Below the pieces are notes generated by a model. That model searched no databases and was not told the origin of the DNA. It worked only from the letters and a program-made list of their open reading frames with translations. A stretch of 64,000 bases of DNA from Streptomyces sp. F001 (GTDB lineage Bacteria > Actinomycetota > Actinomycetes > Streptomycetales > Streptomycetaceae), in contig NZ_QZWF01000013.1 of NCBI RefSeq assembly GCF_004187715.1, positions 62,001 through 126,000 of the forward strand, read 5' to 3'. Shown here in pieces: positions 41,451-48,992 of this stretch (the first letter of the stretch is position 1; each line of letters begins with the position of its first letter). The position numbers and the translations under genes are program-made.

Positions 41451-42788
41451 ATGAACTTCACCAGCCCCCGGAGAAGGTTCGCCCGCGCCGCAGTCGCGGG
41501 TCTCGCGCTCACCGGTCTGCTCGCCGCCTGCGGCGGCTCCGATTCCGACTCCGGAGACTCCTCGGGTTCCGGCCCGGTGACCCTCCCCTTCTGGGGCTGG
41601 GCGAACGGCCAGGAGGCGGTCGTCAAGGCCTTCAACGCCAGTCACGAGGACGTCAAGCTCAAGTACACGAAGGTCACCGACCAGCTGACCATGCAGAAGC
41701 AGCTGACCAACGCGGTCAAGGCGGGCAACGCGCCCTGCCTGGTGCAGAACACCGCCGAGTACGTGACCAGTTGGGTCGCGGAGGGTGCGCTCGCCGACAT
41801 CACCCGGTACGTCGAGGGCGAGAAGGACAAGTTCAACGCCGGCTCCTGGGCCGGCGCCCAGGTGCAGGGCAAGCTCTACGGCGTCCCGACCAGCTCCTCG
41901 CCGAACTTCACGATCTACCGGGCCGACATCTTCGAGAAGTACGGCATCGAACCCCCCGCCACCTGGGACGACTTCATCGCCGCGGGCAAGGAGCTGAAGA
42001 AGCACAACATCAAGATCACCAACTATGCCGGTGAGGACCCCAGCACCCTGGAGGTGCTCGCCATGCAGGCCGGCGCGCACTGGTACGCCGTCGACGGCAA
42101 CTCCTGGAAGGTGAACTTCCAGGACGAGGGCACCCTCAAGGCCGCCGAGGTGATCCAGGAGATCATCGACAACGACCTCAACTCCAAGCTGTCCTTCGCC
42201 GACTACGCCGCCGTGCAGCGCAACTACGACAAGGGCGGCACCGCGACCCGGCAGATCTCCACCTGGCAGATGGCCGGCATGGTGCAGAACTTCACCGAGT
42301 CCTTCGGCGACTGGGCGCTCTCCCCCTGGCCGACGTTCACCGGCGAGGCGCCCAAGACGCCTGCCGGCACCAACCTCACCGGCAGCGTGACCCTGGTGAC
42401 CGAGCAGTGCGAGCACCAGGAGCAGGCCGCCGAGGCGGCGCTGTGGATGTCGACCGACGCGGGCGCGGTCAGGACGATGGCGAGCCCGGAGACCGGCAAC
42501 GGCGTGATGCCGGCCCTCGCCGACAGCGAGGCGTACGTCAGCGAGTCGATCTCCGAGAAGCTGCTCGGCAAGAACTACGAGCCCGCGCAGAAGATCGTGA
42601 CCGACAGCCTCGGCACCGTCACCACCGACTGGACCTTCGGCCCGAACTGGACCGCGATGTTCACGGAGATGCAGGCCGGCTGGGCCAAGGTCGTCAACAA
42701 GGAACAGAAGGTCACCGACCTCCTGGCGCACATGCAGGAGTGGACGGTCAGCGACCTGAAGTCCCGCGGTATCAGCGTCAAGGGCTGA
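41451..42788 (+). CDS. Sugar-binding lipoprotein (second CUT1 transporter)
   Basis: A 445-residue solute-binding lipoprotein. ATG 41451 is preceded by GAAGGAA at some distance. The signal PRRRFARAAVAGLALTGLLAAC has lipobox LAAC with Cys27, then a Ser/Asp-rich linker. The mature domain has WGWANGQEAVVKAFNASH, LVQNTAEYVTSWVAEGAL, GVPTSSSPNFTIYRADIFEK and TWDDFIAAGKELKKHN, all family-1 binding-protein marks. It is the first gene of a three-gene transport operon. Confidence 0.94.
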   Translation: MNFTSPRRRFARAAVAGLALTGLLAACGGSDSDSGDSSGSGPVTLPFWGWANGQEAVVKAFNASHEDVKLKYTKVTDQLTMQKQLTNAVKAGNAPCLVQNTAEYVTSWVAEGALADITRYVEGEKDKFNAGSWAGAQVQGKLYGVPTSSSPNFTIYRADIFEKYGIEPPATWDDFIAAGKELKKHNIKITNYAGEDPSTLEVLAMQAGAHWYAVDGNSWKVNFQDEGTLKAAEVIQEIIDNDLNSKLSFADYAAVQRNYDKGGTATRQISTWQMAGMVQNFTESFGDWALSPWPTFTGEAPKTPAGTNLTGSVTLVTEQCEHQEQAAEAALWMSTDAGAVRTMASPETGNGVMPALADSEAYVSESISEKLLGKNYEPAQKIVTDSLGTVTTDWTFGPNWTAMFTEMQAGWAKVVNKEQKVTDLLAHMQEWTVSDLKSRGISVKG

Positions 42789-42799
42789 GGCAGCTTCCG

Positions 42800-43684
42800 A
42801 TGATTCGCTCCCTGCGCTGGAAGGGCGCCGCCTTCACGGTGCCCTTCCAGCTCGGCTTCGTCTTCCTCTACCTGCTCCCGATCGGGTACGCCGTCCACCA
42901 GTCCCTGTTCACCGAACAGAGCTCGGGCCTCGGCCTCGGCGGCTCCACGGAGACGTTCTCCGGGCTCGAGAACTACCGACAGGGCCTGACCGACTCCGCG
43001 TTCATGGGCTCCGTCCTGCGTGTGGTGCTGTTCGCCTGTGTGCAGATCCCGGTGATGCTGCTGATCAGCCTGATCCTGGCGCTGTTCCTGGACGCGCTCA
43101 CCGCACGCGCGGCCGGCCGCTTCCGGATCCTGCTGCTGGTCCCGTACATGATCCCGGGTGTGGTCGCCGCGATCGTCTGGATCAACCTCTACAGCCCCGA
43201 GGTCGGCCCGCTGACCCCGCTGGGCGAGGCCTTCGGCTTCGACTGGAACTTCTTCGCCCCGTCCATGGTCTGGCCGTCCATCGGCAACCTGCTCACCTGG
43301 CACGGCATCGGCTACAACATGGTGATCATCTACGCCGCCCTGCAGGCGGTGCCCCGCGAACTCTTCGAGGCCGCACGCCTCGACGGCGCCTCCGAGCGCC
43401 GGATCGCGCTCAGCATCAAGATCCCGCACGTGCGTGGCGCACTCGTCCTGACGGGCATGCTCTCGATCATCCAGATGCTGCAGATCTTCAACGAGCCGGC
43501 CCTCTTCCGCAACGTCACACCGCAGACGGTGGACGACAGCTTCACCCCGATCATGATCATCTACAACCAGGCGTTCAACGCCGGCGACTACCACTACGCC
43601 GCGGCCCTGTCGGTACTGCTCGCGCTCATCCTCGGCGTCGCCTCCTTCCTCTTCTACCGGCTGACTTCGAGGGAGGCCGACTGA
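42800..43684 (+). CDS. Carbohydrate ABC transporter permease (MalF type, second transporter)
   Basis: A 294-residue, six-helix permease. Helix one is FTVPFQLGFVFLYLLPIGYAVHQSL. The EAA loop reads ELFEAARLDGASERRIALSIKIP. The start ATG 42800 is 11 bases after the binding protein stop, and the stop shares one base with the next start (TGATG at 43682-43686). Functions with the MalG-type partner and a shared ATPase. Confidence 0.94.
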   Translation: MIRSLRWKGAAFTVPFQLGFVFLYLLPIGYAVHQSLFTEQSSGLGLGGSTETFSGLENYRQGLTDSAFMGSVLRVVLFACVQIPVMLLISLILALFLDALTARAAGRFRILLLVPYMIPGVVAAIVWINLYSPEVGPLTPLGEAFGFDWNFFAPSMVWPSIGNLLTWHGIGYNMVIIYAALQAVPRELFEAARLDGASERRIALSIKIPHVRGALVLTGMLSIIQMLQIFNEPALFRNVTPQTVDDSFTPIMIIYNQAFNAGDYHYAAALSVLLALILGVASFLFYRLTSREAD

Positions 43685-44598
43685 TGGTGCTCACCGAGGA
43701 CCGTACGAAGAAGCCGCCCACGCGCACGGTGCGCCGCCTGGGCCGCCCTGACCGCGCTGCCCGTTCACGGGGCGGGCAGCGCTTCCTCCTCATCGGCCTG
43801 CTCCTGGCAAGCGTCTACAGCCTCTTCCCGGTGTGGTGGCTGATCGTCGCCGCCACCAAGGACCGCACCGGGCTGTACCAGAGCAACGGCCTGTGGTTCT
43901 CCGGCATGCACCTGTGGGACAACCTGCAGCAGCTCTTCACCTACGACGACGGCATCTTCCTGCGCTGGACGGCCAACTCGCTGCTGTACGCGGGCGTCGG
44001 CTCCCTGGGCGGCACCCTCATCGCCCTCGCCACCGGCTACGGCCTCGCCCGCTTCGACTTCCCCGGCCGCCGGCTGGTCTTCGCCTGCGTGGTGGGCTCG
44101 TTCCTGATCCCGATCGCGCTGCTGACGCTCCCCCTCTACCTGATGTTCTCGGAGATCGGCCTGGTCGACACCCCGTGGGCGATGCTGATCCCCTGCCTGA
44201 TCAATCCGTTCAGCGTGTACCTGGCCAAGGTCTACACGGAGTCGGCCATCCCGTTCGAGCTGCTGGAGGCGGCCCGCATCGACGGCGCCGGCGAGCTGCG
44301 TATCTTCTTCAGCATCGTGCTGCGCATGATGACGACCGGCGGCGCCACCGTCTTCCTGCTCGCCTTCGTCAACACCTGGAACGCCTTCTTCCTCCCCCTC
44401 ACCGTCCTGCGTGGCGAGGAGAACTGGACCCTCAACCTGGGCCTGTACAACTGGTCCGGCAAACGCCTCGAATCCGGCGTCGACCTCACCAGCCTCGTCC
44501 TGACCGGTGCGCTGATGTCCATCATCCCGATGGCGATCATGATGGTCGCGATGCGCCGCTACTGGCGGACGGGCGTCACGCTGGGGGCGCTGAAGTGA
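43684..44598 (+). CDS. Carbohydrate ABC transporter permease (MalG type, second transporter)
   Basis: A 304-residue permease with a long basic cytoplasmic N-terminus (to ~35), six helices beginning LLIGLLLASVYSLFPVWWLIV, and EAA loop ELLEAARIDGAGELRIFFSIVL. It is the last gene of the operon. The 218-base gap behind it ends in a LacI-type operator for the following regulator. Confidence 0.94.
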   Translation: MVLTEDRTKKPPTRTVRRLGRPDRAARSRGGQRFLLIGLLLASVYSLFPVWWLIVAATKDRTGLYQSNGLWFSGMHLWDNLQQLFTYDDGIFLRWTANSLLYAGVGSLGGTLIALATGYGLARFDFPGRRLVFACVVGSFLIPIALLTLPLYLMFSEIGLVDTPWAMLIPCLINPFSVYLAKVYTESAIPFELLEAARIDGAGELRIFFSIVLRMMTTGGATVFLLAFVNTWNAFFLPLTVLRGEENWTLNLGLYNWSGKRLESGVDLTSLVLTGALMSIIPMAIMMVAMRRYWRTGVTLGALK

Positions 44599-44719
44599 CC
44601 CTGCTGCACAACCCGTCATCCGTGGCTTCGCCCTGACGTGCACGCCGTAGCAGGCGGAGGTCTTCACAGTCCTGCGATTCCGGTGTCTTCACGTCTCCGT
44701 GCCGCACACTTACTGTAGG

Positions 44720-44727
44720 AAGCGCTT
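44720..44727. promoter_or_regulatory. AAGCGCTT operator upstream of the third lacI gene
   Basis: AAGCGCTT in the context AGGAAGCGCTTTCTATC, about 90 bases ahead of ATG 44817. The same core lies in the esterase promoter (19823-19830), suggesting autoregulation and control of that gene by this LacI. Confidence 0.6.
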
Positions 44728-44816
44728 TCTATCCCGAGGTCGGTGTGCCGACCCACGAAAGCAGTGCTGGTCGCGACTTTCGATGGCCCTCGGGCGGGCC
44801 GGAGGGGCGGTTTCCG

Positions 44817-45860
44817 ATGGGCCGTACGGCAAGTGCGAGCGCTCCGGCCGGGCCGACGCTGGCGGTGGTGGCCCGTGAGGCGGGGGTGTCGGTGCCGACC
44901 GCGTCCAAGGTGGTCAACGGCCGCGAGGACGTGGCGCCCGAGACGCGCCGCCGGGTCACGGAGGCGCTGGACCGGCTCGGTTATGTGCGCAGACCGCGCT
45001 TCGACGCGGCAAAGGCACCCCGCCTCGTCGACCTCGTCGTGCACTCGCTGGACAGCTCCTGGTCCGGTGCGGTGCTGCACGGCGTGGAGCAGGCGGCGCA
45101 CGACGCCGGCCTGGACGTGGTCGTCTCGGCAGGCCTCGCCCGCAGCCGCTCCGGCCGCCCGGAGCGCGGCTGGCTGGACAAGCTCACCGCGCGCGGATCG
45201 GCGGGCGTGCTGTTCAACCTGGCCGAACTGACGGAGCCCCAGTACGCGTGGCTCGCACAGCACCGCATCCCCTTCGTGATGATCGACCCGGCGCACGAAC
45301 CCCCGCCCGGCGTGGTGTCGGTGGGCGCGGCGAACTGGCAGGGCGGGGTGACGGCGGCCCAGCACCTGCTGGGGCTCGGCCACGAACGCATCGCCGTCGT
45401 CGCCGGCCACCGCCGCACGATGTGCAGCAGCGCCAGGATCGCGGGCTACCGTTCGGCTCTCGCCTCGGCCGGGCTGCGGCACCGCCCGGAGTATGTGCGG
45501 CACGCCGGGTTCGACGAGGCCGTCGCCCGCGGACGCATGCGCGAACTCCTCGACCTGCCGGAGCCGCCGACGGCTGTGGTCGTCTGCTCCGACCGTATGG
45601 CCCGGGGGGTGTACGACGCCGTGGCCGAGCGGGGGTTGAGGATCCCGGACGACATCAGCGTGGTCGGTTTCGACGACCTGCCCGAGGCCCGCTGGGCCTC
45701 CCCTCCCCTGACCACGGTCCGTCAGCCCATCTCGGAAATGGCGGCCACGGCCCTGCGCCTGCTCGTCCGCATGATGGCCGGCGACCGCCCGGAGAGCACC
45801 CGCACCGAACTGTCGACCCGCCTGGTGGAAAGGTCGAGCACGGCTCGGCTGCGCGGGTAG
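44817..45860 (+). CDS. LacI family transcriptional regulator (third, XylR-like)
   Basis: A 347-residue repressor. ATG 44817 has GGAGGGG about 10 bases upstream. The HTH (TLAVVAREAGVSVPTASKVVNG) differs from the other two LacI proteins in the recognition helix (VPTASKVVNG against STVSRVL/ASVSRVL), as seen in xylan or xyloglucan-type regulators, so a different operator is expected; the AAGCGCTT palindrome upstream fits this. Ligand domain: GVVSVGAANWQGGVTAAQHLLGLGH, VVCSDRMARGVYDA, VVGFDDLPEARWASPPLTTV. Closes the polysaccharide region. Confidence 0.93.
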   Translation: MGRTASASAPAGPTLAVVAREAGVSVPTASKVVNGREDVAPETRRRVTEALDRLGYVRRPRFDAAKAPRLVDLVVHSLDSSWSGAVLHGVEQAAHDAGLDVVVSAGLARSRSGRPERGWLDKLTARGSAGVLFNLAELTEPQYAWLAQHRIPFVMIDPAHEPPPGVVSVGAANWQGGVTAAQHLLGLGHERIAVVAGHRRTMCSSARIAGYRSALASAGLRHRPEYVRHAGFDEAVARGRMRELLDLPEPPTAVVVCSDRMARGVYDAVAERGLRIPDDISVVGFDDLPEARWASPPLTTVRQPISEMAATALRLLVRMMAGDRPESTRTELSTRLVERSSTARLRG

Positions 45861-45878
45861 GGACTGTCCGGCGGATCA
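45861..45878. repeat. Copy of the short GGNCTGTCCGGCGGATCA repeat
   Basis: Starts right after the third lacI stop codon (TAG). It differs from the copy at 13671-13688 by one base. Confidence 0.5.
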
Positions 45879-45890
45879 TCCTCGTGCGAG

Positions 45891-45929
45891 GGCCCCGGCG
45901 CCGCTTCCCCGTAGGGCGGCGCCGGGGCC
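45891..45929. terminator. Bidirectional terminator hairpin
   Basis: A perfect 14-bp GC stem (45891-45904 with 45916-45929) with an 11-nt loop lies between the convergent lacI gene and the PASTA gene. Confidence 0.85.
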
Positions 45930-45988
45930 GGTCTCTCGTGCGACTCGCACGTGGCTGTCGCGCAGCGAGCAGGCGGTCGGAACGAGGG

Positions 45989-46657
45989 CTACCCGGCGTC
46001 CGCCGTGCCGTCCGGTTCCTGGTTTCCGTCCCCGGCTCCCGGCTCGTCGGTCGGGTCGCCGGGCGCCTCCTCCGCGGCCGTCACGGTGACCGTGGCTCCC
46101 GGGGCGACGGTGGTCCCGGCCGCCGGATCGGTCTGCTGGACAAGGGCGGTGGCGGACTGCGCGGAGTCCGGGCCGTACGCGGGAACGAGTCCCAACGCCT
46201 CGAGCTCCGCGAACGCCTCCGGGACCGGTCGGCCGGCCAGGTCCGGGACCAGGACACCGTCCTCCGGCGGCTGCGTGGAGTCCTCGGCGGCCACGTGCAG
46301 GGTCACGGTCGCCCCCGCGGCCGCCGTCCCCCCGCCCTCCGGTTCCTGACCGACCACTGTGCCGGTCGTGGCACCGTCGGCCGGCACCTCGACCGGCTCG
46401 ACCAGGAACCCCTCCTCCTCGAGCCGCCCGGTCGCCTCGTCGAGCGAGCTGCCCAGCACATCCGGAACCGTGACGTCCCCCGCCGTCCCGGCATCGGGGT
46501 CCGCGGGCAGTGCGGTGTCCTGACCGCCGTCGGTACCGACCGGCCGCTCGATCCCCCGGTCCGGGGCGTCCACATCGACTAGGGCTACCTTCTCCAGGCC
46601 GGAAGGATAGAGCGCTGACATGCCGGAACAGGCGGAAAAGGAACCGACTCCGCTCAT
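45989..46657 (-). CDS. PASTA-domain protein
   Basis: About 222 residues from ATG 46657; ATG 46621 or a GTG near 46575 are other starts. Two PASTA modules are clear: VTVPDVLGSSLDEATGRLEE with a G-x-V-x-x-Q-E-P core, and VLVPDLAGRPVPEAFAELEA with VQQTDPAAGTTVAPGATVTV. An acidic/Gly-rich tail follows. No kinase domain, signal peptide or membrane helix is visible, so this is a free PASTA protein; PASTA modules bind peptidoglycan fragments or beta-lactams in other proteins. Export would need an unrecognised signal. Confidence 0.72.
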   Translation of the reverse strand: MSGVGSFSACSGMSALYPSGLEKVALVDVDAPDRGIERPVGTDGGQDTALPADPDAGTAGDVTVPDVLGSSLDEATGRLEEEGFLVEPVEVPADGATTGTVVGQEPEGGGTAAAGATVTLHVAAEDSTQPPEDGVLVPDLAGRPVPEAFAELEALGLVPAYGPDSAQSATALVQQTDPAAGTTVAPGATVTVTAAEEAPGDPTDEPGAGDGNQEPDGTADAG

Positions 46658-46701
46658 CCGAACGTACGCCGCAACCACGGCACCGCTCGAACCTGGCCGG
46701 C

Positions 46702-47352
46702 CTACTCTCCGAGCCGGGCCGCCCAGATGATCCCGCCCCTCAGATGGGCACGGAAGTCCGGGTCGGCGTACGCCTCGGAGGCGTGTCCGAGCGCGGTGTA
46801 GAAGACGCGCCCGGCCCTCTGCTCCCGGCACCACACCAGTGGATGGTCGTCGCCCATCCGCCCGCCCTGGTACGACGACTCGTCGGCGGACACGAGCACC
46901 CGCACCGAACCCCGTGGGTTGGTGCGGAAGTCGTACCACTCGTCGGTGAAGTCCCAGACGGCCGGCAGGTGGCGGGTGGCGGGGTGATCGCGGTCCTCGA
47001 CGAGGGCCTTTCCGGGCTGGTACTCGGGGTGCCGGTCGAATCGGGCGCCGAGCAGTTCGCCGTAGTACGGCCACTCGTACTCGGTGCAGGCGGCCGCGTG
47101 TACGCCGACGAATCCGCCGCCCGACTCGACGTACGCGGCGAGCTGTTCCCGTCCGGCCTCCGTCAGGACCTCGCCGCTGGTGGAGAGGAAGACGACGGCG
47201 GCGTATCCGTCCAGCGGGATCTCCAGGTCCGCGGGCTCCTCGGTGTGGTGCACGTCGAAGTCCCCGAGCGCACGGAGGGCGGCGACGGCGGCCGGGATGG
47301 AGTCGTGGCGGTAGGCGGTGGTGCGGGTGTGGACGAGGAGTCGGGGAAGCAT
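46702..47352 (-). CDS. ThuA-domain protein
   Basis: A 216-residue protein of the ThuA/glutamine-amidotransferase-like fold (LLVHTRTTAYRHDSIPAAVAAL at the start, YAAVVFLSTSGEVLTEAG, GGGFVGVHAAACTEYEWPYYGELLGARF, DEWYDFRTNPR, GRVFYTALGHASEAY). ThuA proteins take part in sugar utilisation, first described with trehalose, but their reaction is undefined. ATG 47352 is just before the first strand. It sits after the polysaccharide region but has its own promoter gap. Confidence 0.9.
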   Translation of the reverse strand: MLPRLLVHTRTTAYRHDSIPAAVAALRALGDFDVHHTEEPADLEIPLDGYAAVVFLSTSGEVLTEAGREQLAAYVESGGGFVGVHAAACTEYEWPYYGELLGARFDRHPEYQPGKALVEDRDHPATRHLPAVWDFTDEWYDFRTNPRGSVRVLVSADESSYQGGRMGDDHPLVWCREQRAGRVFYTALGHASEAYADPDFRAHLRGGIIWAARLGE

Positions 47353-47503
47353 GCTGCCGAGCGTAGACGGACCGGGACGGCGGTCCCCCTGCCCATGGAA
47401 GGTCCGAAAGTTTTGGATCCCGGCGCACACACCCGCTCATCGCGCTGCCGGACCTGGTCCGACCGGCGATCACTTCCGTCGGCCCCGGTCCGGCACCACG
47501 GGC

Positions 47504-48115
47504 CTACGAGTCGGCCCCGTAGGTCCCGTACTCCGGAAGCCCCGTCGATTCGAAGATGTGCACCGAGAGGCCGCCCGGCGTCGTCCGATGGCTGACGAGC
47601 CGCAGGCCGGCCGGTGCGCCGCCGTCCGGGAACAGGCGACGGCCCTGGCCCACCACGACCGGGGCGATCACAAGCCGCAACGTGTCGATCAGCCCGGCGG
47701 CGAGCAGGGACTGGGCCAACTGGGCGCTGCCGTGGATCTGCAGTTCCCGGCCGGGCTGCCGCTTCAGTTCGGCGACCTGGGCGGGGATGTCGCCGGACAG
47801 GATCGTGGTCGGGTTCCACTCGGCCTTGGTCAGGCTGTGGGAGGCCACGTACTTCGGCAGGCCGTTGAGGATGCGGGCGTTGGGGTGGTCGGTCATCTTC
47901 GGCCAGTCCCGCGCGAAGTTCTGGTAGGTACGGCGGCCGAACAGGAACGCGTCCGCCTCGCGGAGCCAGCTACCGGCCAGTCGGTCGAACTCCTCGTCCA
48001 AGTTCGGCACGAACCAGCCGCCCCGCGTGAACCCGTCGCTGGTGTCCTCGTCCGGGGACCCCGGCCCCTGGGAGACACCGTCGAGCGTCAGGAACTCCTG
48101 CACAACCAGTTTCAT
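47504..48115 (-). CDS. Dihydrofolate reductase family protein (RibD C-terminal type)
   Basis: A 203-residue protein. MKLVVQEFLTLDGVSQGPGSP and FLFGRRTYQNFARDWP are typical of the RibD_C branch, with GRELQIHGSAQLAQSLL and the IDTLRLVIAPVVVGQGRRLFPDG ending. NADPH-dependent reduction of a pterin- or pyrimidine-like compound is the family activity, but the natural substrate of this branch is usually unknown. ATG 48115 is the only start before the first strand. Confidence 0.92.
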   Translation of the reverse strand: MKLVVQEFLTLDGVSQGPGSPDEDTSDGFTRGGWFVPNLDEEFDRLAGSWLREADAFLFGRRTYQNFARDWPKMTDHPNARILNGLPKYVASHSLTKAEWNPTTILSGDIPAQVAELKRQPGRELQIHGSAQLAQSLLAAGLIDTLRLVIAPVVVGQGRRLFPDGGAPAGLRLVSHRTTPGGLSVHIFESTGLPEYGTYGADS

Positions 48116-48454
48116 CACGCACCATTCTCTCTTCGGCCTCGATGGCCGATTCAACCTCCTCGGAGGGGAGACGCGACCGCTCCCACACCAAGTAACAGGC
48201 GTGATCCATTAGGTGACGCCCGGTGAGAGGCAGCAACTGCCCAGTGGTCGGGTTGCTGCGGGGTGCCTCCTGGATGGGAAATGGAGAAACCCTTGATGTC
48301 CTTGCAACGCGGCGAAACGCGGAGACCAGTTGTCGGCGTCCGGCGAGTCCACAGGGGCAGGCTCCTGGCCACGGCAGGGTTGTCTCGTCCGCGCATTGGT
48401 CATCGAGGACATCGGCGCCGAGATCGGTGACGACCTCTCCTTCAGCCTCTCCTG
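48116..48454. other. Gap without a convincing gene
   Basis: Open frames exist on both strands but none shows a recognisable motif or a start with a Shine-Dalgarno site. The right part is probably decayed downstream sequence of the broken sulfatase-modifying-factor gene beside it. Confidence 0.5.
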
Positions 48455-48735
48455 GCCCCACCGGAAACCGGGGATCCCGTCGCATTGCGCCAGGGCATTG
48501 CAGAAGTGGACCACGTCTCTCCAAGAGATCCCCTCGACGGGCAACTGGTCCCGCGGGCGGTGCCCGCCGCCGGCCGGTGATCTGTGCGTACAGGCCTGGT
48601 GATCTGGAACGTCGCCAGCTGGTACGGCGCAAGCTCGACGGACCAACTGCGTTGCGTCCGCCGGTCCGAGAGCGTTACCTGCTCCGGCGAGCCAGCGATC
48701 GTCTCGCTTTCTGCGGCCGGCTTGGTCACGTCCAC
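48455..48735 (-). pseudogene. Decayed formylglycine-generating-enzyme-like (SUMF1) gene fragment
   Basis: On the minus strand the start region (GTG 48735) reads SPEQVTLSDRRTQRSWSVELAPYQLATFQIT, the usual N-terminal strand set of short streptomycete SUMF1-like proteins. The homology then moves to another frame with QLPVEGISWRDVVHFCNALAQCDG, the well-known family motif, and then fades after PGFRWG. The C-terminal catalytic half with the paired Cys residues is missing. At least one frameshift (between ~48560 and ~48610) and a 3' truncation are needed. Confidence 0.6.
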
Positions 48736-48775
48736 GGACGTGGTGTACGGCGGCTGCTCAAGGGGAGGTAAAGCC

Positions 48776-48812
48776 GCAGGTGTTACACATCTCCCGAATA
48801 CGTAACACCTGC
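48776..48812. promoter_or_regulatory. 11-bp inverted repeat (GCAGGTGTTAC / GTAACACCTGC)
   Basis: Perfect 11-bp arms at 48776-48786 and 48802-48812 separated by 15 bp. The arms are not GC-rich enough to be a typical local terminator, and they lie between a minus-strand gene start and a plus-strand gene start, which fits an operator better. Confidence 0.5.
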
Positions 48813-48992
48813 AGCCGGTACACCAGCTGCGTGGACACGGCCGTCGGCTTCCGTGCAGACGACCGTCTGGGCGCGCGAACACTCACCGTGAACCGGGTCG
48901 GCGCGTCCTCAGATGCGGAAGAACCCAATCGCCCCCGAGTCGATGCTCCCGTAGGGTGCGCGGGTTGTCGTGGTGGAGAGGTGGTTCGGAGC

